Assembly (NCBI RefSeq): GCF_016623615.1
Contig: NZ_JAEHFX010000005.1
Span: forward strand, 186,001-250,000
Source of the DNA: Adhaeribacter terrigena
GTDB taxonomy: Bacteria; Bacteroidota; Bacteroidia; Cytophagales; Hymenobacteraceae
Length of the DNA stretch: 64,000 nt
Reading direction: 5' to 3'
Position numbers and translations under genes: made by a program. Below the pieces are notes generated by a model. The model was not told the origin of the DNA. It searched no databases and saw only the letters and a program-made list of their open reading frames with translations. Within the stretch, counting starts at the first letter, position 1. Each line of letters starts with the position of its first letter. Of this stretch, positions 15,853-24,746 are shown piece after piece.

Positions 15853-17247
15853 CTACTTCAAAGAACCGATCATGTCTTCGGGACGAACCCATTCGGTAAA
15901 CTGCTCATCGGTTAACAGACCAAGATCCAGCGCCGCCTGACGTAACGTAGAGCCTTCTTTATGCGCTTTCTTCGCAATTTTCGCGGCATTGTCATAACCT
16001 ACGTGCGGGTTCAAAGCCGTAACCAGCATCAAAGAGTTTTCCAACTGACGTTTGATCACTTCGTGGTTCGGCTCAATACCAACGGCGCAATGCTTATCAA
16101 AGCTGTCGCAGGCATCGCCTAATAATCTTGCGCTCATTAGTAAGTTGAAGATCATAACCGGCTTGAACACGTTCAGCTCGAAATGGCCGTTCATACCTCC
16201 TACGGAGATCGCCACGTCATTACCCATAACCTGGGCGCAAACCATCGTCATGGCCTCGGCCTGTGTTGGGTTAACTTTGCCCGGCATAATAGAAGAACCC
16301 GGCTCGTTTTCCGGAATAATAATTTCGCCAATACCAGAACGCGGACCGGAAGCCAGCAAACGGATATCGTTGGCAATTTTCATTAAGCTAACGGCCAGTT
16401 GTTTCAAAGAACCATGCGTTTCTACGATCGCATCGTGCGCGGCTAAGCTTTCGAATTTGTTTTCGGCAGTGCGCATTGGTAACCCAGAGAATTCCGCAAT
16501 TTTCTTGGCAACCAATACATCGTAACCTTTCGGCGTATTCAGCCCGGTTCCTACCGCCGAGCCACCAAGAGCAAGTTCGCTTAAATGATCCAGCGTGTTT
16601 TTAATGGCCTTCATGGCGTGATCCAACTGGCTTACATAACCGGAAAGTTCCTGGCCCAAGGTAAGCGGCGTGGCATCCATCAAGTGCGTGCGGCCGATCT
16701 TTACCACGTTCATGTATTCCTGGCTTTTGGCGTGCAGCGTGTCGCGCAGCTTTTTCACCATCGGCAAGGTAGTTTCCGTTACAGCTTTGTAAGCGGCAAT
16801 GTGCATCGCCGTCGGGAACGTATCGTTGGAAGATTGTGATTTGTTTACATCGTCGTTCGGGTGAATTTTCTTCTTTTCATCCATTAAATCGCCGCCCAGT
16901 AAAACGTGCGCGCGGTTTGCTACCACTTCGTTCACGTTCATGTTGCTTTGCGTGCCCGAACCGGTTTGCCACACTACCAACGGGAATTCATCGTCTAAGC
17001 TGCCGGTTAAAATCTCGTCGCAAACTTTACCGATTATTTCTGCTTTTTCCTGTGGCAACACGCCTAATTCCGCATTGGCAAACGCGGCAGCTTTCTTTAA
17101 AATGGCGAACGCCGAAATAACTTCTTTGGGCATCAGTTGGCCGCCGATGGTGAAATTGTCTTTAGAACGTTGGGTCTGGGCGCCCCAGTAACGATGCGCT
17201 GGAACCTCAACCGGCCCCATGGTGTCTTTTTCGATCCGGATACTCAT
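15853..17247 (-). CDS. fumC: fumarate hydratase class II
   Basis: The ATG at 17247 ([11 protein letters not shown]) gives 464 residues, the normal length; an in-frame extension to 17346 only adds intergenic repeat-rich sequence. Superfamily motifs are intact: [49 protein letters not shown] and the signature [13 protein letters not shown]. It interconverts fumarate and malate in the TCA cycle in the cytoplasm. Motif details favour fumarase over aspartase or argininosuccinate lyase. It is a monocistronic gene with a terminator at 15794-15829. Confidence 0.95.
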   Translation of the reverse strand: MSIRIEKDTMGPVEVPAHRYWGAQTQRSKDNFTIGGQLMPKEVISAFAILKKAAAFANAELGVLPQEKAEIIGKVCDEILTGSLDDEFPLVVWQTGSGTQSNMNVNEVVANRAHVLLGGDLMDEKKKIHPNDDVNKSQSSNDTFPTAMHIAAYKAVTETTLPMVKKLRDTLHAKSQEYMNVVKIGRTHLMDATPLTLGQELSGYVSQLDHAMKAIKNTLDHLSELALGGSAVGTGLNTPKGYDVLVAKKIAEFSGLPMRTAENKFESLAAHDAIVETHGSLKQLAVSLMKIANDIRLLASGPRSGIGEIIIPENEPGSSIMPGKVNPTQAEAMTMVCAQVMGNDVAISVGGMNGHFELNVFKPVMIFNLLMSARLLGDACDSFDKHCAVGIEPNHEVIKRQLENSLMLVTALNPHVGYDNAAKIAKKAHKEGSTLRQAALDLGLLTDEQFTEWVRPEDMIGSLK

Positions 17248-17311
17248 ATAAATTTGAAAATTTGGAAATGAGAAAATTTGAAAATGAATGTTCAGGCGAA
17301 ATTCCGGCCGT

Positions 17312-17340
17312 AAAACGGTAGGCTTTTCGGGCGTAAAACT
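17312..17340 (+). repeat. 29-bp interspersed repeat
   Basis: AAAACGGTAGGC through to GTAAAACT, upstream of fumC. Confidence 0.85.
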
Positions 17341-17369
17341 AAACAATTATTTAGAAAGCCGCTTAAAAA

Positions 17370-17405
17370 GCAAAAGCTTTGCACCGGAGAGTACAAAGCT
17401 TTTGC
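17370..17405. terminator. hairpin / likely terminator after the barrel gene
   Basis: GCAAAAGCTTTG / CAAAGCTTTTGC perfect 12-bp inverted repeat, 45 bp past the minus-strand gene end. Confidence 0.75.
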
Positions 17406-17422
17406 AGAATTTTCCACGTGGA

Positions 17423-17451
17423 AAAATGCTATGGTTTTGGGCTGAAAAACT
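17423..17451 (+). repeat. 29-bp interspersed repeat at a stop codon
   Basis: AAAATGCTATGG through CTGAAAAACT; its last base belongs to the TGA stop of the minus-strand barrel gene. Confidence 0.8.
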
Positions 17452-18326
17452 CAGAAGTTGTATTTAATGCCTGTCTGCAGGCCTATGCTGCTAATAGGAA
17501 ACCTTTGTCTGAATTCGGTTCTGGGTTCTGAAGGAGATTGCTGAGTAGGGAAGTTAAAAGTAGGATCATCTTCGTACTTTATTTCTTTTTGCGAAGTATT
17601 GAGGGTAGGTAGCTGGTTAACTCCATTGCGGGTTGATTTTGTTAGCATACCTTTTTCTGGGGCAAAGTTTATGTTATTGAAAGTGCCTTCAGTAAATATT
17701 GAGATTTTATCATTCAGCTTGAAATTTAAGCCAATTGCTGCCTGGAGGCCCAAGTGAGCACCACCAGAGTATTTAAATTTATTTTCTTCGGATTCGCCTT
17801 TAGAATTGGAAAACGATTGGGTGTGTTTTATGATTCCATTGGCTATAACTAAACCGATGCGCGTGTAGGGGTTAAGTTTTGGCAAATCAGTAGCAATAAC
17901 CAGCGATGGTTGTACTAAAACTATCTGGCTTTGATAGGTATTTGTTAGGGAATATGAATAAGGTAAAACACTGGGATTATCACTGGTATAATTAACTTCC
18001 GATTTATATGTAGTCTTTTCGCCTGCCAGATAATTTATACCAAGTTCAAAACCAACATTGTTATTAAACATATACCCCAACGACCCTCCAAAAATGCCGC
18101 CTTGGCCAAGTTTTAAATTTACTCGTTCATATTTCTGGGAATTAGCAGGGTTAGCGACATCAGAATAATGCGTATTTTCAGTTGACTTAAATATAATACC
18201 TGAGTTTAAACCAAAATTGTACCCACCGCCCAGTTTTGCATAAAAACTTTGGGCCGGTGCCTCTACCGACAGACAAATCATAAGGCCGAAGGCTGCTGCA
18301 GCCTTTAATGTTTTTGATAAGATCAT
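17451..18326 (-). CDS. outer-membrane beta-barrel protein, paralogue 3 of a tandem trio
   Basis: A 291-residue protein with a signal peptide (cleavage after APAQ), then alternating strands with YAKLGGGYNFGL, GQGGIFGGSLGYMFNNNVGFELGINYLAG and a terminal aromatic (IGLQTGIKYNF) typical of barrels inserted by the BAM complex. Eight or so strands are likely. It shares the opening, the GYMFN..G.ELG block and the final strand with the next two genes, so the three arose by tandem duplication. Specific function unknown. Confidence 0.8.
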   Translation of the reverse strand: MILSKTLKAAAAFGLMICLSVEAPAQSFYAKLGGGYNFGLNSGIIFKSTENTHYSDVANPANSQKYERVNLKLGQGGIFGGSLGYMFNNNVGFELGINYLAGEKTTYKSEVNYTSDNPSVLPYSYSLTNTYQSQIVLVQPSLVIATDLPKLNPYTRIGLVIANGIIKHTQSFSNSKGESEENKFKYSGGAHLGLQAAIGLNFKLNDKISIFTEGTFNNINFAPEKGMLTKSTRNGVNQLPTLNTSQKEIKYEDDPTFNFPTQQSPSEPRTEFRQRFPISSIGLQTGIKYNF

Positions 18327-18438
18327 ATTTATTGAAGCTAATAAGGGTATGCCATAAATATGATAACAATATGCGCGATTTGCAAACCTGCTTCAGATAA
18401 TCCTTCAACTTTATAGCAATTCCTACAGTGCATTAAAT

Positions 18439-18475
18439 AAAAAAAGCTTTGCTCCTTTTCAGAAGCAAAGCTTTT
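18439..18475. terminator. terminator hairpin
   Basis: AAAAGCTTTGCT / AGCAAAGCTTTT stem, 30 bp past the end of the middle barrel gene. Confidence 0.85.
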
Positions 18476-18476
18476 A

Positions 18477-18505
18477 GAAACGCTAAGGTTTTAACCCGAA
18501 AAACT
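18477..18505 (+). repeat. 29-bp interspersed repeat at a stop codon
   Basis: GAAACGCTAAGG through CCGAAAAACT, overlapping the minus-strand stop at 18504-18506. Confidence 0.85.
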
Positions 18506-19292
18506 AAAAGTTGTATTTCACGCCCAGGTTTATGCCTACGCTGCTAAAAGGCACGTTTTCTTTCAGACGTTCTCTTGGCATTGCTTCGCCTTTGTTGCTA
18601 TCTACATAACTGTCTACGTAAACCGTTTCACGGTCGCGAACGGTAAGATAATGCATCGCATCGGTGCCGTTATAGCGGTAAGCAACTACTTCAGAGCGTT
18701 CGGGCGCATAGCTCAGGTTGCTCATGCTCAGTTCAGAAAAGAACGCCAGCTGATCGGACAGGCCAAATTCAACCCCCAAAGCACCTTGCAGACCTAAGCC
18801 CCAGCCGCCATTTTGTTCAATCTCCATCTCGGCTACCCCGTTTTGCGTGTATTCCAGTTCGTGCACCAGTTTGCCTTTAGCAGCCACCAGGCCAAATTTC
18901 GCGTAAGGGTTCAGGCCTTCTTTACCAGCCGAGATCACGATAGAAGGCTGAATTAAAAGCATCCGGGAATAATAAGTATCGTCTTCCACCCGGTTGCCAT
19001 ATACATTTTTGGATTCATTTTTTGCCCCGGCCAGGTAGCCAAAGCCCAGTTCAGCGCCAATATTAGGGTTGAACATATAGCCCAACGCTAAATTGCCCAC
19101 CACACCTTTTCCGTAATTTAACTTGATACGCTCGATCTGACTGCCCGTAGTCTGCGTTACGGTGGCGGAGCCCATTCCAAACTGGTAGCCTGCGCCTAAT
19201 TTCGCATAAGCGCCCTGCGCCTGGGCCGCTACCGATAATCCTAAAGAAAGTGTTGCAGCCAGGGCTACCTTTTTAATGTTACCTAATTTCAT
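18504..19292 (-). CDS. outer-membrane beta-barrel protein, paralogue 2 of a tandem trio
   Basis: A 262-residue protein with signal peptide ending AAQAQ and the sequence YAKLGAGYQFGMGSATV, NYGKGVVGNLALGYMFNPNIGAELGFGYLAGAKN and a C-terminal strand VGINLGVKYNF. Paralogous along its length to the flanking barrels, with loops the most divergent parts. It is likely in the outer membrane; ligand unknown. Separated from its neighbours by a terminator and a 29-bp repeat each, so each copy is probably its own transcript. Confidence 0.8.
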   Translation of the reverse strand: MKLGNIKKVALAATLSLGLSVAAQAQGAYAKLGAGYQFGMGSATVTQTTGSQIERIKLNYGKGVVGNLALGYMFNPNIGAELGFGYLAGAKNESKNVYGNRVEDDTYYSRMLLIQPSIVISAGKEGLNPYAKFGLVAAKGKLVHELEYTQNGVAEMEIEQNGGWGLGLQGALGVEFGLSDQLAFFSELSMSNLSYAPERSEVVAYRYNGTDAMHYLTVRDRETVYVDSYVDSNKGEAMPRERLKENVPFSSVGINLGVKYNF

Positions 19293-19390
19293 AAATGTTT
19301 AAAGATTTTAACTGAAGTAAGAAGCATACGCAAAATCTGTAAAAAGTTGCGGCGCCGCTTTTTCCACGTTATCAAAAACTAGGCCTGAAA

Positions 19391-19419
19391 AAAACGGTAG
19401 GGTTTAAACCTGAAAAACT
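19391..19419 (+). repeat. 29-bp interspersed repeat at a stop codon
   Basis: AAAACGGTAGGG, central TTTAAACC, CTGAAAAACT; it overlaps the minus-strand stop at 19418. Confidence 0.9.
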
Positions 19420-20254
19420 AAAAGTTCACTTTCATGCCGAAGCCAAGGCCCACAGTGCTCATGGGTAAATGAATACGGTGCGCTTCGGTAATTTTAGTGG
19501 GCTCGCCTTTGGCGTTATAATCCTGGAAAAACTCATCGCTGAACGATACTTCCCTTTCATATTTATACATCATATCGGCGCCGTTTTCCTTTGCTCCGGT
19601 TATCATCCATTTCTCAGGCGCATAGCTCAGGTTGTGCATCGTAAATTCCATAAAAAAATCGATGTTCTCGTTTGCCTGCAGGGTAAGGCCGGCTGCGCTC
19701 TGGAAACCAAAACCATATCCGCCGCTATATTCCGCCGAGATCTCCCGCGAAAGATCGTAAAGCGCATCATACTGTTTTTCGTAGATCGTGCCGAAGGCCA
19801 GTAACATACCGAGTTTGGCATAAGGCTTCAATTTGCCGCTACCTGTGGTAAGCACCACCGCGGGTTGCAGCAGCGTCATCCGCGAATACGTCTCGTAGTT
19901 ATTGGTTTCGGTAATGTAATATTCCGGATAATAATAACGGCTTTCAGTGGTTAATTTTCTGCCTTTTAAATAACCCAGGCCCATTTCTACTCCTATATTC
20001 CCGTTAAACATATACCCAAGCGCGACATTATAAACTGCGCCTTTCCCATAATTTATGCCTACGCGCTCGTTTCTGGTGGTTGACCCGCCGCTATTAATAT
20101 TGCCCGAACCAGCATTTGCCGGGTTAGAGTCAAGCCCTAAATGATAAGAACCGCTGAGCTTTATATACTTGTTTTGGGCCTCCGAAGAAATTGCAGCAAA
20201 AGAAAAAAAGAAGGTGGTAACGCAGGCCAGTTTTAAAAACGAAAAGTTACGCAT
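19418..20254 (-). CDS. outer-membrane beta-barrel protein, paralogue 1 of a tandem trio
   Basis: Start set at the ATG at 20254 because it gives a signal peptide (MRNFSFLKLACVTTFFF.., cut after SEAQ); the frame to 20314 adds a non-signal extension. The 278-residue product has YIKLSGSYHLGLDS, NYGKGAVYNVALGYMFNGNIGVEMGLGYLKG and the final strand VGLGFGMKVNF. Same fold and block order as the two genes downstream. Function unknown; likely an outer-membrane barrel of the OmpW/OmpA-like size class. Confidence 0.8.
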   Translation of the reverse strand: MRNFSFLKLACVTTFFFSFAAISSEAQNKYIKLSGSYHLGLDSNPANAGSGNINSGGSTTRNERVGINYGKGAVYNVALGYMFNGNIGVEMGLGYLKGRKLTTESRYYYPEYYITETNNYETYSRMTLLQPAVVLTTGSGKLKPYAKLGMLLAFGTIYEKQYDALYDLSREISAEYSGGYGFGFQSAAGLTLQANENIDFFMEFTMHNLSYAPEKWMITGAKENGADMMYKYEREVSFSDEFFQDYNAKGEPTKITEAHRIHLPMSTVGLGFGMKVNF

Positions 20255-20348
20255 ATAAGGTTTTGGGGGAAATTTTGAAGCCGCAAAGATGTTAACAGAA
20301 AACGTGACCTGCAATTTTGCTTCTTGTTATTTTTATTAATAGCTTTTA

Positions 20349-20378
20349 AAAACGCTAGGTTTTCCGGCCTAAAAAACT
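20349..20378 (+). repeat. 29-bp interspersed repeat (30 bp), first of a pair
   Basis: AAAACGCTAGG, then TTTTCCGG, then CCTAAAAAACT; arms TAGG/CCTA pair. Confidence 0.85.
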
Positions 20379-20381
20379 ACT

Positions 20382-20410
20382 GAAACGCTATGCCTTTGAC
20401 CGGAAAAAGC
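20382..20410 (+). repeat. 29-bp interspersed repeat, second of a pair
   Basis: GAAACGCTATGC through CCGGAAAAAGC, 3 bp after the first copy. Confidence 0.75.
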
Positions 20411-20423
20411 CAGGCAAGGACAT

Positions 20424-20456
20424 AAAAAAACGGCTGCCAGGTTGTGGCAGCCGTTT
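20424..20456 (-). terminator. intrinsic terminator
   Basis: CGGCTGCCA / TGGCAGCCG stem with a T-run on the minus strand, 25 bp past the lipoprotein gene. Confidence 0.85.
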
Positions 20457-20480
20457 GGTTAATATGGGCAGTTGTTTTAT

Positions 20481-21008
20481 CTACAGCGTTCCCAGAATAA
20501 GCAGGATCAGACCGATCACGATCAAAATCACACCAATGTAACCGATGATCGGCACGATGATACCGAGTAAGAGGAAGATCAGACCCAATACGATCAGCAG
20601 TTTTACGGTAGCATCAATTTTTACGTCTTTGCCGTCTTTAATATCTTTTTTCAGTTGCTTCAGATCAGCTTTGGCTAATTTGAGCGCCTGTTTAGCCGCT
20701 TTTTTATCGGTAACCGTATTTTCTGTAGAAGTTTGTTTCGTAGATTTTGCCGCAGAAGTTTGCGCTAAAGCCGCCGCTGCCTGGGTATGGGCCGGGGCTA
20801 AATTGGCCGGCTCATCGCCGATGCTGGCAACCGCAGTTGGCTCTGCAGCCGGAGTATTTTCAGCAATAGCTACTGCCGTGGTTTTTTTCTCAGTACCGTG
20901 GTAACCGCCCGAATTTGGCGCAAACGTGTACATCTGGCTGGAGCAGGAACCTAAAAATGCCATGCTAAGCGTAGCCAAAGCCATTTTCAATCTAGTAAAT
21001 TTTCTCAT
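20481..21008 (-). CDS. lipoprotein with two C-terminal membrane segments
   Basis: The ATG at 21008 gives 175 residues with a lipobox LGSC (Cys near residue 22). An Ala/Thr-rich linker and a Lys-rich stretch (KQALKLAKADLKQLKKDIKDGK) lead into about 40 very hydrophobic residues that form two membrane segments (LIVLGLIFLLLGIIVPIIGYIGVILIVIG, with a central Pro-Ile-Ile-Gly-Tyr turn). This resembles small Bacteroidota proteins with a short YqaE/Pmp3-like hairpin. Function unknown. It has its own terminator. Confidence 0.75.
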   Translation of the reverse strand: MRKFTRLKMALATLSMAFLGSCSSQMYTFAPNSGGYHGTEKKTTAVAIAENTPAAEPTAVASIGDEPANLAPAHTQAAAALAQTSAAKSTKQTSTENTVTDKKAAKQALKLAKADLKQLKKDIKDGKDVKIDATVKLLIVLGLIFLLLGIIVPIIGYIGVILIVIGLILLILGTL

Positions 21009-21122
21009 AATAGAATTAAAAATAAAAAAGTATCGATGCAAAGATAGCAATTCCCTATACTGACTAGCGCCTTTTCGGTTACTTTTCGGTAAAATAAATA
21101 CCTCAAAAATAGATTAAGCTTT

Positions 21123-22226
21123 TTAGTTGCCAAAAACCGGAATACGGGTGCGGTTTATTTTCGCCACCTTTTTCACTTTCCGGGTCTCATATTTAGGCTC
21201 GGCCTGAAACGCTACTATTTTTACCGCCACATCCAGCCCGGTTACGGTATTGTGGTTTTCCACGCCTAGGTAAAGTGAGCCATCCTGCGTTTTAGGAGTT
21301 TGCGAAGCGGCAATTTTTCCGTAGGCGTTTATAATGGCATCGCCCTGGGCAAAACTGAACGGTTTGCGTTCCCCGTCTTTTTCGAAGGCAGCCGCAGCCT
21401 GCTTGTTCATGAACAGAAAGTCAATATAACCGCTCGATTTTACCTGCGGCAGTTCCGGCAATAAACCCATACCGAAAGCTACTACCGGGTTCATGCCCGA
21501 AGCAATGGCAGCCCCGCCTTTGGCCAGCGTTTTGGTAAGCGCTTCCATTTCTTTTACGCTCTCCTGCCCCACGCCCAGCCAGTAAACCCAATGCGCGGTA
21601 TTGGCCGGAAGTTTAAACGGAACGGTAACGCGGCTCGGTTTGCCAATGCTGGCCTGCGAGAATACCCGGAACGTTTTATCTACTAGGATCTGCGGCTGAA
21701 AATCGGTTTTAACCAGCACTTTTTCGTTTGCAAAAGTAAACACGGTATCTTCCTGGGTTTTCCAGGTTACGTTGGCATTAAAACGCGCTGTGGCCGCCGA
21801 AGCCGGGATCCGTTTAATGGTCATCTTGCAGGTGCTAGACGCTTCGCCGGTACTCCGGATAATAAACTCGTAAACGGCCCTGGTTGGGATATGGAATTCC
21901 TGTTTTTTGATTTTGGAAATATTGCGTCCCGCATAAAGCACCGAACCCGAAGCAAATTCTTTGATATCTACTTCGTATTTGCCCTTTCCTTCTTCCATTT
22001 TCAGCTCCACCACCATTTTGTCTCCTTCCTGAAAGCCATAAAAGTAATTCGGCCAGTTGTAGCTTTTCCCGGCATTGTTTTTCTCCCAGTCGGTAGCCGC
22101 GCGCGTGCCCGGTACTGTAAAGGTAAGATCGGCTACAGTAATGGCATCTGGCCCGGCAAAACCTAAAACCGGCAACTGCCAGGCAATGAAAAGTAAGACC
22201 AACGGAAAAGTAAAACGTGCTTTCAA
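21123..22226 (-). CDS. secreted protein of unknown function
   Basis: A 367-residue protein with a signal peptide (cut after VLGFA). The first half is beta-rich with VPGTRAATDWEKNNAGKSY and FYGFQEGDKMVVELKMEEGKG, like extracellular sandwich domains. The middle contains TLAKGGAAIASGMNPVVAFGMGLLPEL, a Gly/Ala-rich possibly membrane-active or loop segment, and the end has GSLYLGVENHNTVTGLDVAVKIVAF. I do not recognise a named family. A 29-bp repeat overlaps its start codon. Confidence 0.7.
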   Translation of the reverse strand: MKARFTFPLVLLFIAWQLPVLGFAGPDAITVADLTFTVPGTRAATDWEKNNAGKSYNWPNYFYGFQEGDKMVVELKMEEGKGKYEVDIKEFASGSVLYAGRNISKIKKQEFHIPTRAVYEFIIRSTGEASSTCKMTIKRIPASAATARFNANVTWKTQEDTVFTFANEKVLVKTDFQPQILVDKTFRVFSQASIGKPSRVTVPFKLPANTAHWVYWLGVGQESVKEMEALTKTLAKGGAAIASGMNPVVAFGMGLLPELPQVKSSGYIDFLFMNKQAAAAFEKDGERKPFSFAQGDAIINAYGKIAASQTPKTQDGSLYLGVENHNTVTGLDVAVKIVAFQAEPKYETRKVKKVAKINRTRIPVFGN

Positions 22227-22253
22227 AACGGTATGTGAATTTGCTGAAAAAGT
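22225..22253 (+). repeat. 29-bp interspersed repeat over a start codon
   Basis: AAAACGGTATG through GCTGAAAAAGT; it covers the first base of the minus-strand ATG at 22226. Confidence 0.8.
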
Positions 22254-22384
22254 ATAAACGCAGAATAAACGAATTAAGCTGCAAATATATCAGGGAATAC
22301 CGCAGGTTACAGCACGAATTTCTGTTTAAGCTCTTTACCGGCCGAATCGAAGTTTATTCCCGGCTTTTTTGCTTTTTTTCGACT

Positions 22385-22413
22385 GAAATGGTATCGTATT
22401 TTGCTTTAAAACT
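22385..22413 (+). repeat. 29-bp interspersed repeat (degenerate)
   Basis: GAAATGGTATCG through TTTAAAACT at family spacing, in the gap before the glycine-zipper gene end. Confidence 0.5.
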
Positions 22414-22465
22414 ACCGGGTCTATTCCCTTATGAATGCTGAAGCAGGACAAAGCAGGTTTAACGC

Positions 22466-22505
22466 AAAAAAAAATTCCTGCAGCTTTTTTCAGCCGCAGG
22501 AATTT
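22466..22505 (-). terminator. intrinsic terminator of the glycine-zipper gene
   Basis: AAATTCCTGC / GCAGGAATTT stem with a T-run on the minus strand, 20 bp past the stop. Confidence 0.85.
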
Positions 22506-22526
22506 GATCACTGTTTAACTTCAGTT

Positions 22527-22838
22527 TTAGTCTTTCTTCTTTTTATCTGAATATTGCTCGTAGCGTTCCGGGTCTTTCTTCTTGTCTTTCTTTTTACCTA
22601 CGGCGGCCCCACCCACGGTACCGGCCGCGCCGCCAATAACCGCGCCTTTTTTGCCGCCAATAATCGCGCCGCCAACCGCTCCGGCTCCACCGCCAATAAT
22701 CGCGCCTTTGCCTTTTTTACTCATGCCTTTTTTCTCATTTTTCGGGTTATCGTCGTCTTTGCCCTGCGCCTGTAACGAACCGGTATTCAGAAATAAAACG
22801 GTAAGCACCAGCGAAAGGCATATTCTTAAGTTTTTCAT
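22527..22838 (-). CDS. secreted glycine-zipper protein
   Basis: The 103-residue protein has a signal peptide (cut after LQAQ), a Lys-rich linker and a Gly-zipper block of about 45 residues made of GAIIGGGAGAVGGAIIGG-type repeats, then a Lys/Asp tail. This is the YMGG/17-kDa-antigen-like glycine-zipper type found in outer-membrane-associated small proteins. Such segments can pack as membrane hairpins. No enzymatic role is expected. A single gene. Confidence 0.8.
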   Translation of the reverse strand: MKNLRICLSLVLTVLFLNTGSLQAQGKDDDNPKNEKKGMSKKGKGAIIGGGAGAVGGAIIGGKKGAVIGGAAGTVGGAAVGKKKDKKKDPERYEQYSDKKKKD

Positions 22839-22931
22839 AGCTCAGGTATTTAACTGATTAATAATAGTTTACTCAGCTATTAAACGTTTGGAAACACCTG
22901 CTGGTTTAGTTCGTGATTTCACGATAGCCGG

Positions 22932-22960
22932 AAAATGCTATGGTTTGGAGTAGAAAAAGT
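22932..22960 (+). repeat. 29-bp interspersed repeat
   Basis: AAAATGCTATGG through TAGAAAAAGT, in the gap upstream of the glycine-zipper gene. Confidence 0.8.
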
Positions 22961-23168
22961 GGCTTGGTAAAATTATTTACTAAAAGGCTATTATATCTCT
23001 AGAGTCAAGCCAGTCCATTATTTTTGATTGAACAATTTACGTTAAAACCAAGCCGGTTAAACATTCTTAAAAATAGCTATTCTTGAGAAACAGCCGTAGA
23101 TAACTGCAACATTAAACAATGTTTGTTTTTTCCTGTTACCTAAATTTAACCCTATCTTCTCCTTTATT

Positions 23169-23486
23169 ATGGCTATACACGAAACAAACGATGCCAGATT
23201 GCCTGATTTTGTCTGCAATAATCAGCGGGTAATTGTAAAATTTACCGGCAAAGAATGTGCAAAATGTGAAGAACTTGCCCCGGCTTATCTAGACCTTTCT
23301 GAACAGGAAGATTACAGTGGTATCAGATTTTTAAAACTGGACGCCGAAGATAACCCGATTGCAAGTAAAGAGGTAAGCCAGCACGGTACTCCTTTTATTG
23401 CCGCTTATCGTAACGGTGATTTAATAGGCCAGCAATTGGCTGCTTCTAAGGCTGACATGATAAAAATGCTTAATAGCCTGCTTTAA
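23169..23486 (+). CDS. thioredoxin-like protein, first of a tandem pair
   Basis: The 105-residue cytoplasmic protein has a thioredoxin fold pattern: IVKFTGKECAKCEELAPAYLDL with the active pair Cys-Ala-Lys-Cys (residues about 36-39), a strand FLKLDAEDNPIASKEV, and the cis-Pro segment HGTPFIAAYRNGD. The usual Trp before the first Cys is replaced by Glu. It is probably a thiol reductase or redox adaptor. The next gene, 62 bp downstream, is a close paralogue. Confidence 0.85.
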   Translation: MAIHETNDARLPDFVCNNQRVIVKFTGKECAKCEELAPAYLDLSEQEDYSGIRFLKLDAEDNPIASKEVSQHGTPFIAAYRNGDLIGQQLAASKADMIKMLNSLL

Positions 23487-23548
23487 AGTAAGATAGTTGC
23501 CTTTTAAAGGTTATAGTAATTTAAAGTTTTAACGTATTTCTTAGTTTT

Positions 23549-23902
23549 ATGGCTGTAAGAAAAGCAACAGACGCTGAACTGCGCATCCTTATTCACGCAA
23601 ATGAAAAGGTTGTGGTAAAGTTCACAAAAAAAGACTGTGTTATTTGCGAGCGCATGGGGGTAACTTATAGCAGGCTTTCTGAAGAAAAGGAATTTAAAGA
23701 CATTACTTTTCTACTTATGGATGCTATAGAAAACCCGGTTTCAGCGAAAGAAGTACATTTAACCGGAACCCCTTTCTTTGCCATCTATCAGAAAGGTTTT
23801 TTAACCAAGTGCAAACTAATCTCCGTTGAAGATGAATTAATTGACTTTTTGCACGAACTGCTTTCCAATAGTCATAATTTTAAAACCTCTTACCCAGTTT
23901 AA
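23549..23902 (+). CDS. thioredoxin-like protein, second of a tandem pair
   Basis: A 117-residue paralogue of the preceding gene: VVVKFTKKDCVICERMGVTYSRL with Cys-Val-Ile-Cys, then FLLMDAIENPVSAKEV and LTGTPFFAIYQKGFL. The Cys-Val-Ile-Cys active site is unusual for thioredoxins and should shift its redox potential; that is inference. No membrane or signal segment. Duplication followed by active-site divergence suggests separate partners. Confidence 0.85.
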   Translation: MAVRKATDAELRILIHANEKVVVKFTKKDCVICERMGVTYSRLSEEKEFKDITFLLMDAIENPVSAKEVHLTGTPFFAIYQKGFLTKCKLISVEDELIDFLHELLSNSHNFKTSYPV

Positions 23903-24746
23903 AATCAATCTTTTTCGTGCAGATCTTTACTGGTTTATCCTTTTACCAGAGTAAAAATCCAAAAGGTTGAGTATAAAGTAGTCGTTTATATTTTCTTTTT
24001 TACCCCCCAGATCATACAAAGTTCTTTTTTTATTATCACTGCCGTTTTAACTTTTTTCACCCGGCTAAAAACAATTCAGTTTTTAAATTTAGAGGTTAAA
24101 GAAATTTAGGAATAAACAACCTGGTGCCTTTTAAGCAGGTTATTCCTTGCATTTTTTTCAATTCCATAAGCTTACGGGCTTACTTTTCATCAGTCAACGT
24201 TGCGGCTTTGAGCATTTTTAATTTCTTAGCTTTTTTCCTGATGCATAGCTACCATATTTTCCTTGCTATTTGCCTGTTTTCAAAGTATTCCGGATAGATT
24301 AGTGCCTGAAAGAAATTAAGGTGCAGGTACCTGGTGCGCCAGACCCGGTTTCATTATATTGATGGTATGTGTATACATATTAAGAGAAAAAAAGGAAACG
24401 CGATCAAAGCACCAGTCATTAAAATTTTCTTTTTAAAATCAACGCCTTATACCTTAAGTGTCGTTAGCATACTTTCTGGGTTTAAATAAACTGGTTTTAA
24501 TAACTATGAAACCGCATTGATTACCAATAAAAGTTAAAGCCCCTGTTTGTTATTGACAAACAGGGGCTTTGAAAATTAATATACCTAAGAATTAAAAATC
24601 GGACTTTCTCCACGCTGCTTTAGCAGATGTAGGCTATCTATAATTTTAAACTATCAGAAATCAGATTTAAAGGTTTTAATTTTAAAGTAGTTTTCAATTA
24701 ATAACTTATCAGAATAATAAATTGTTAATTACTTTAATAAGAAGAC
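23903..24746. other. 844-bp gene-poor AT-rich stretch
   Basis: No open frame with coding character on either strand. The only clear structure is the perfect 15-bp hairpin at 24536-24570. It may carry a small RNA or long untranslated regions. Confidence 0.5.
24536..24570. terminator. strong hairpin, possible terminator of an untranslated RNA
   Basis: Perfect 15-bp arms (AAAGCCCCTG... / ...CAGGGGCTTT) around a 5-nt loop. T-runs on either side are short. It lies 177 bp past the minus-strand gene end and 630 bp past the plus-strand one. Confidence 0.6.
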
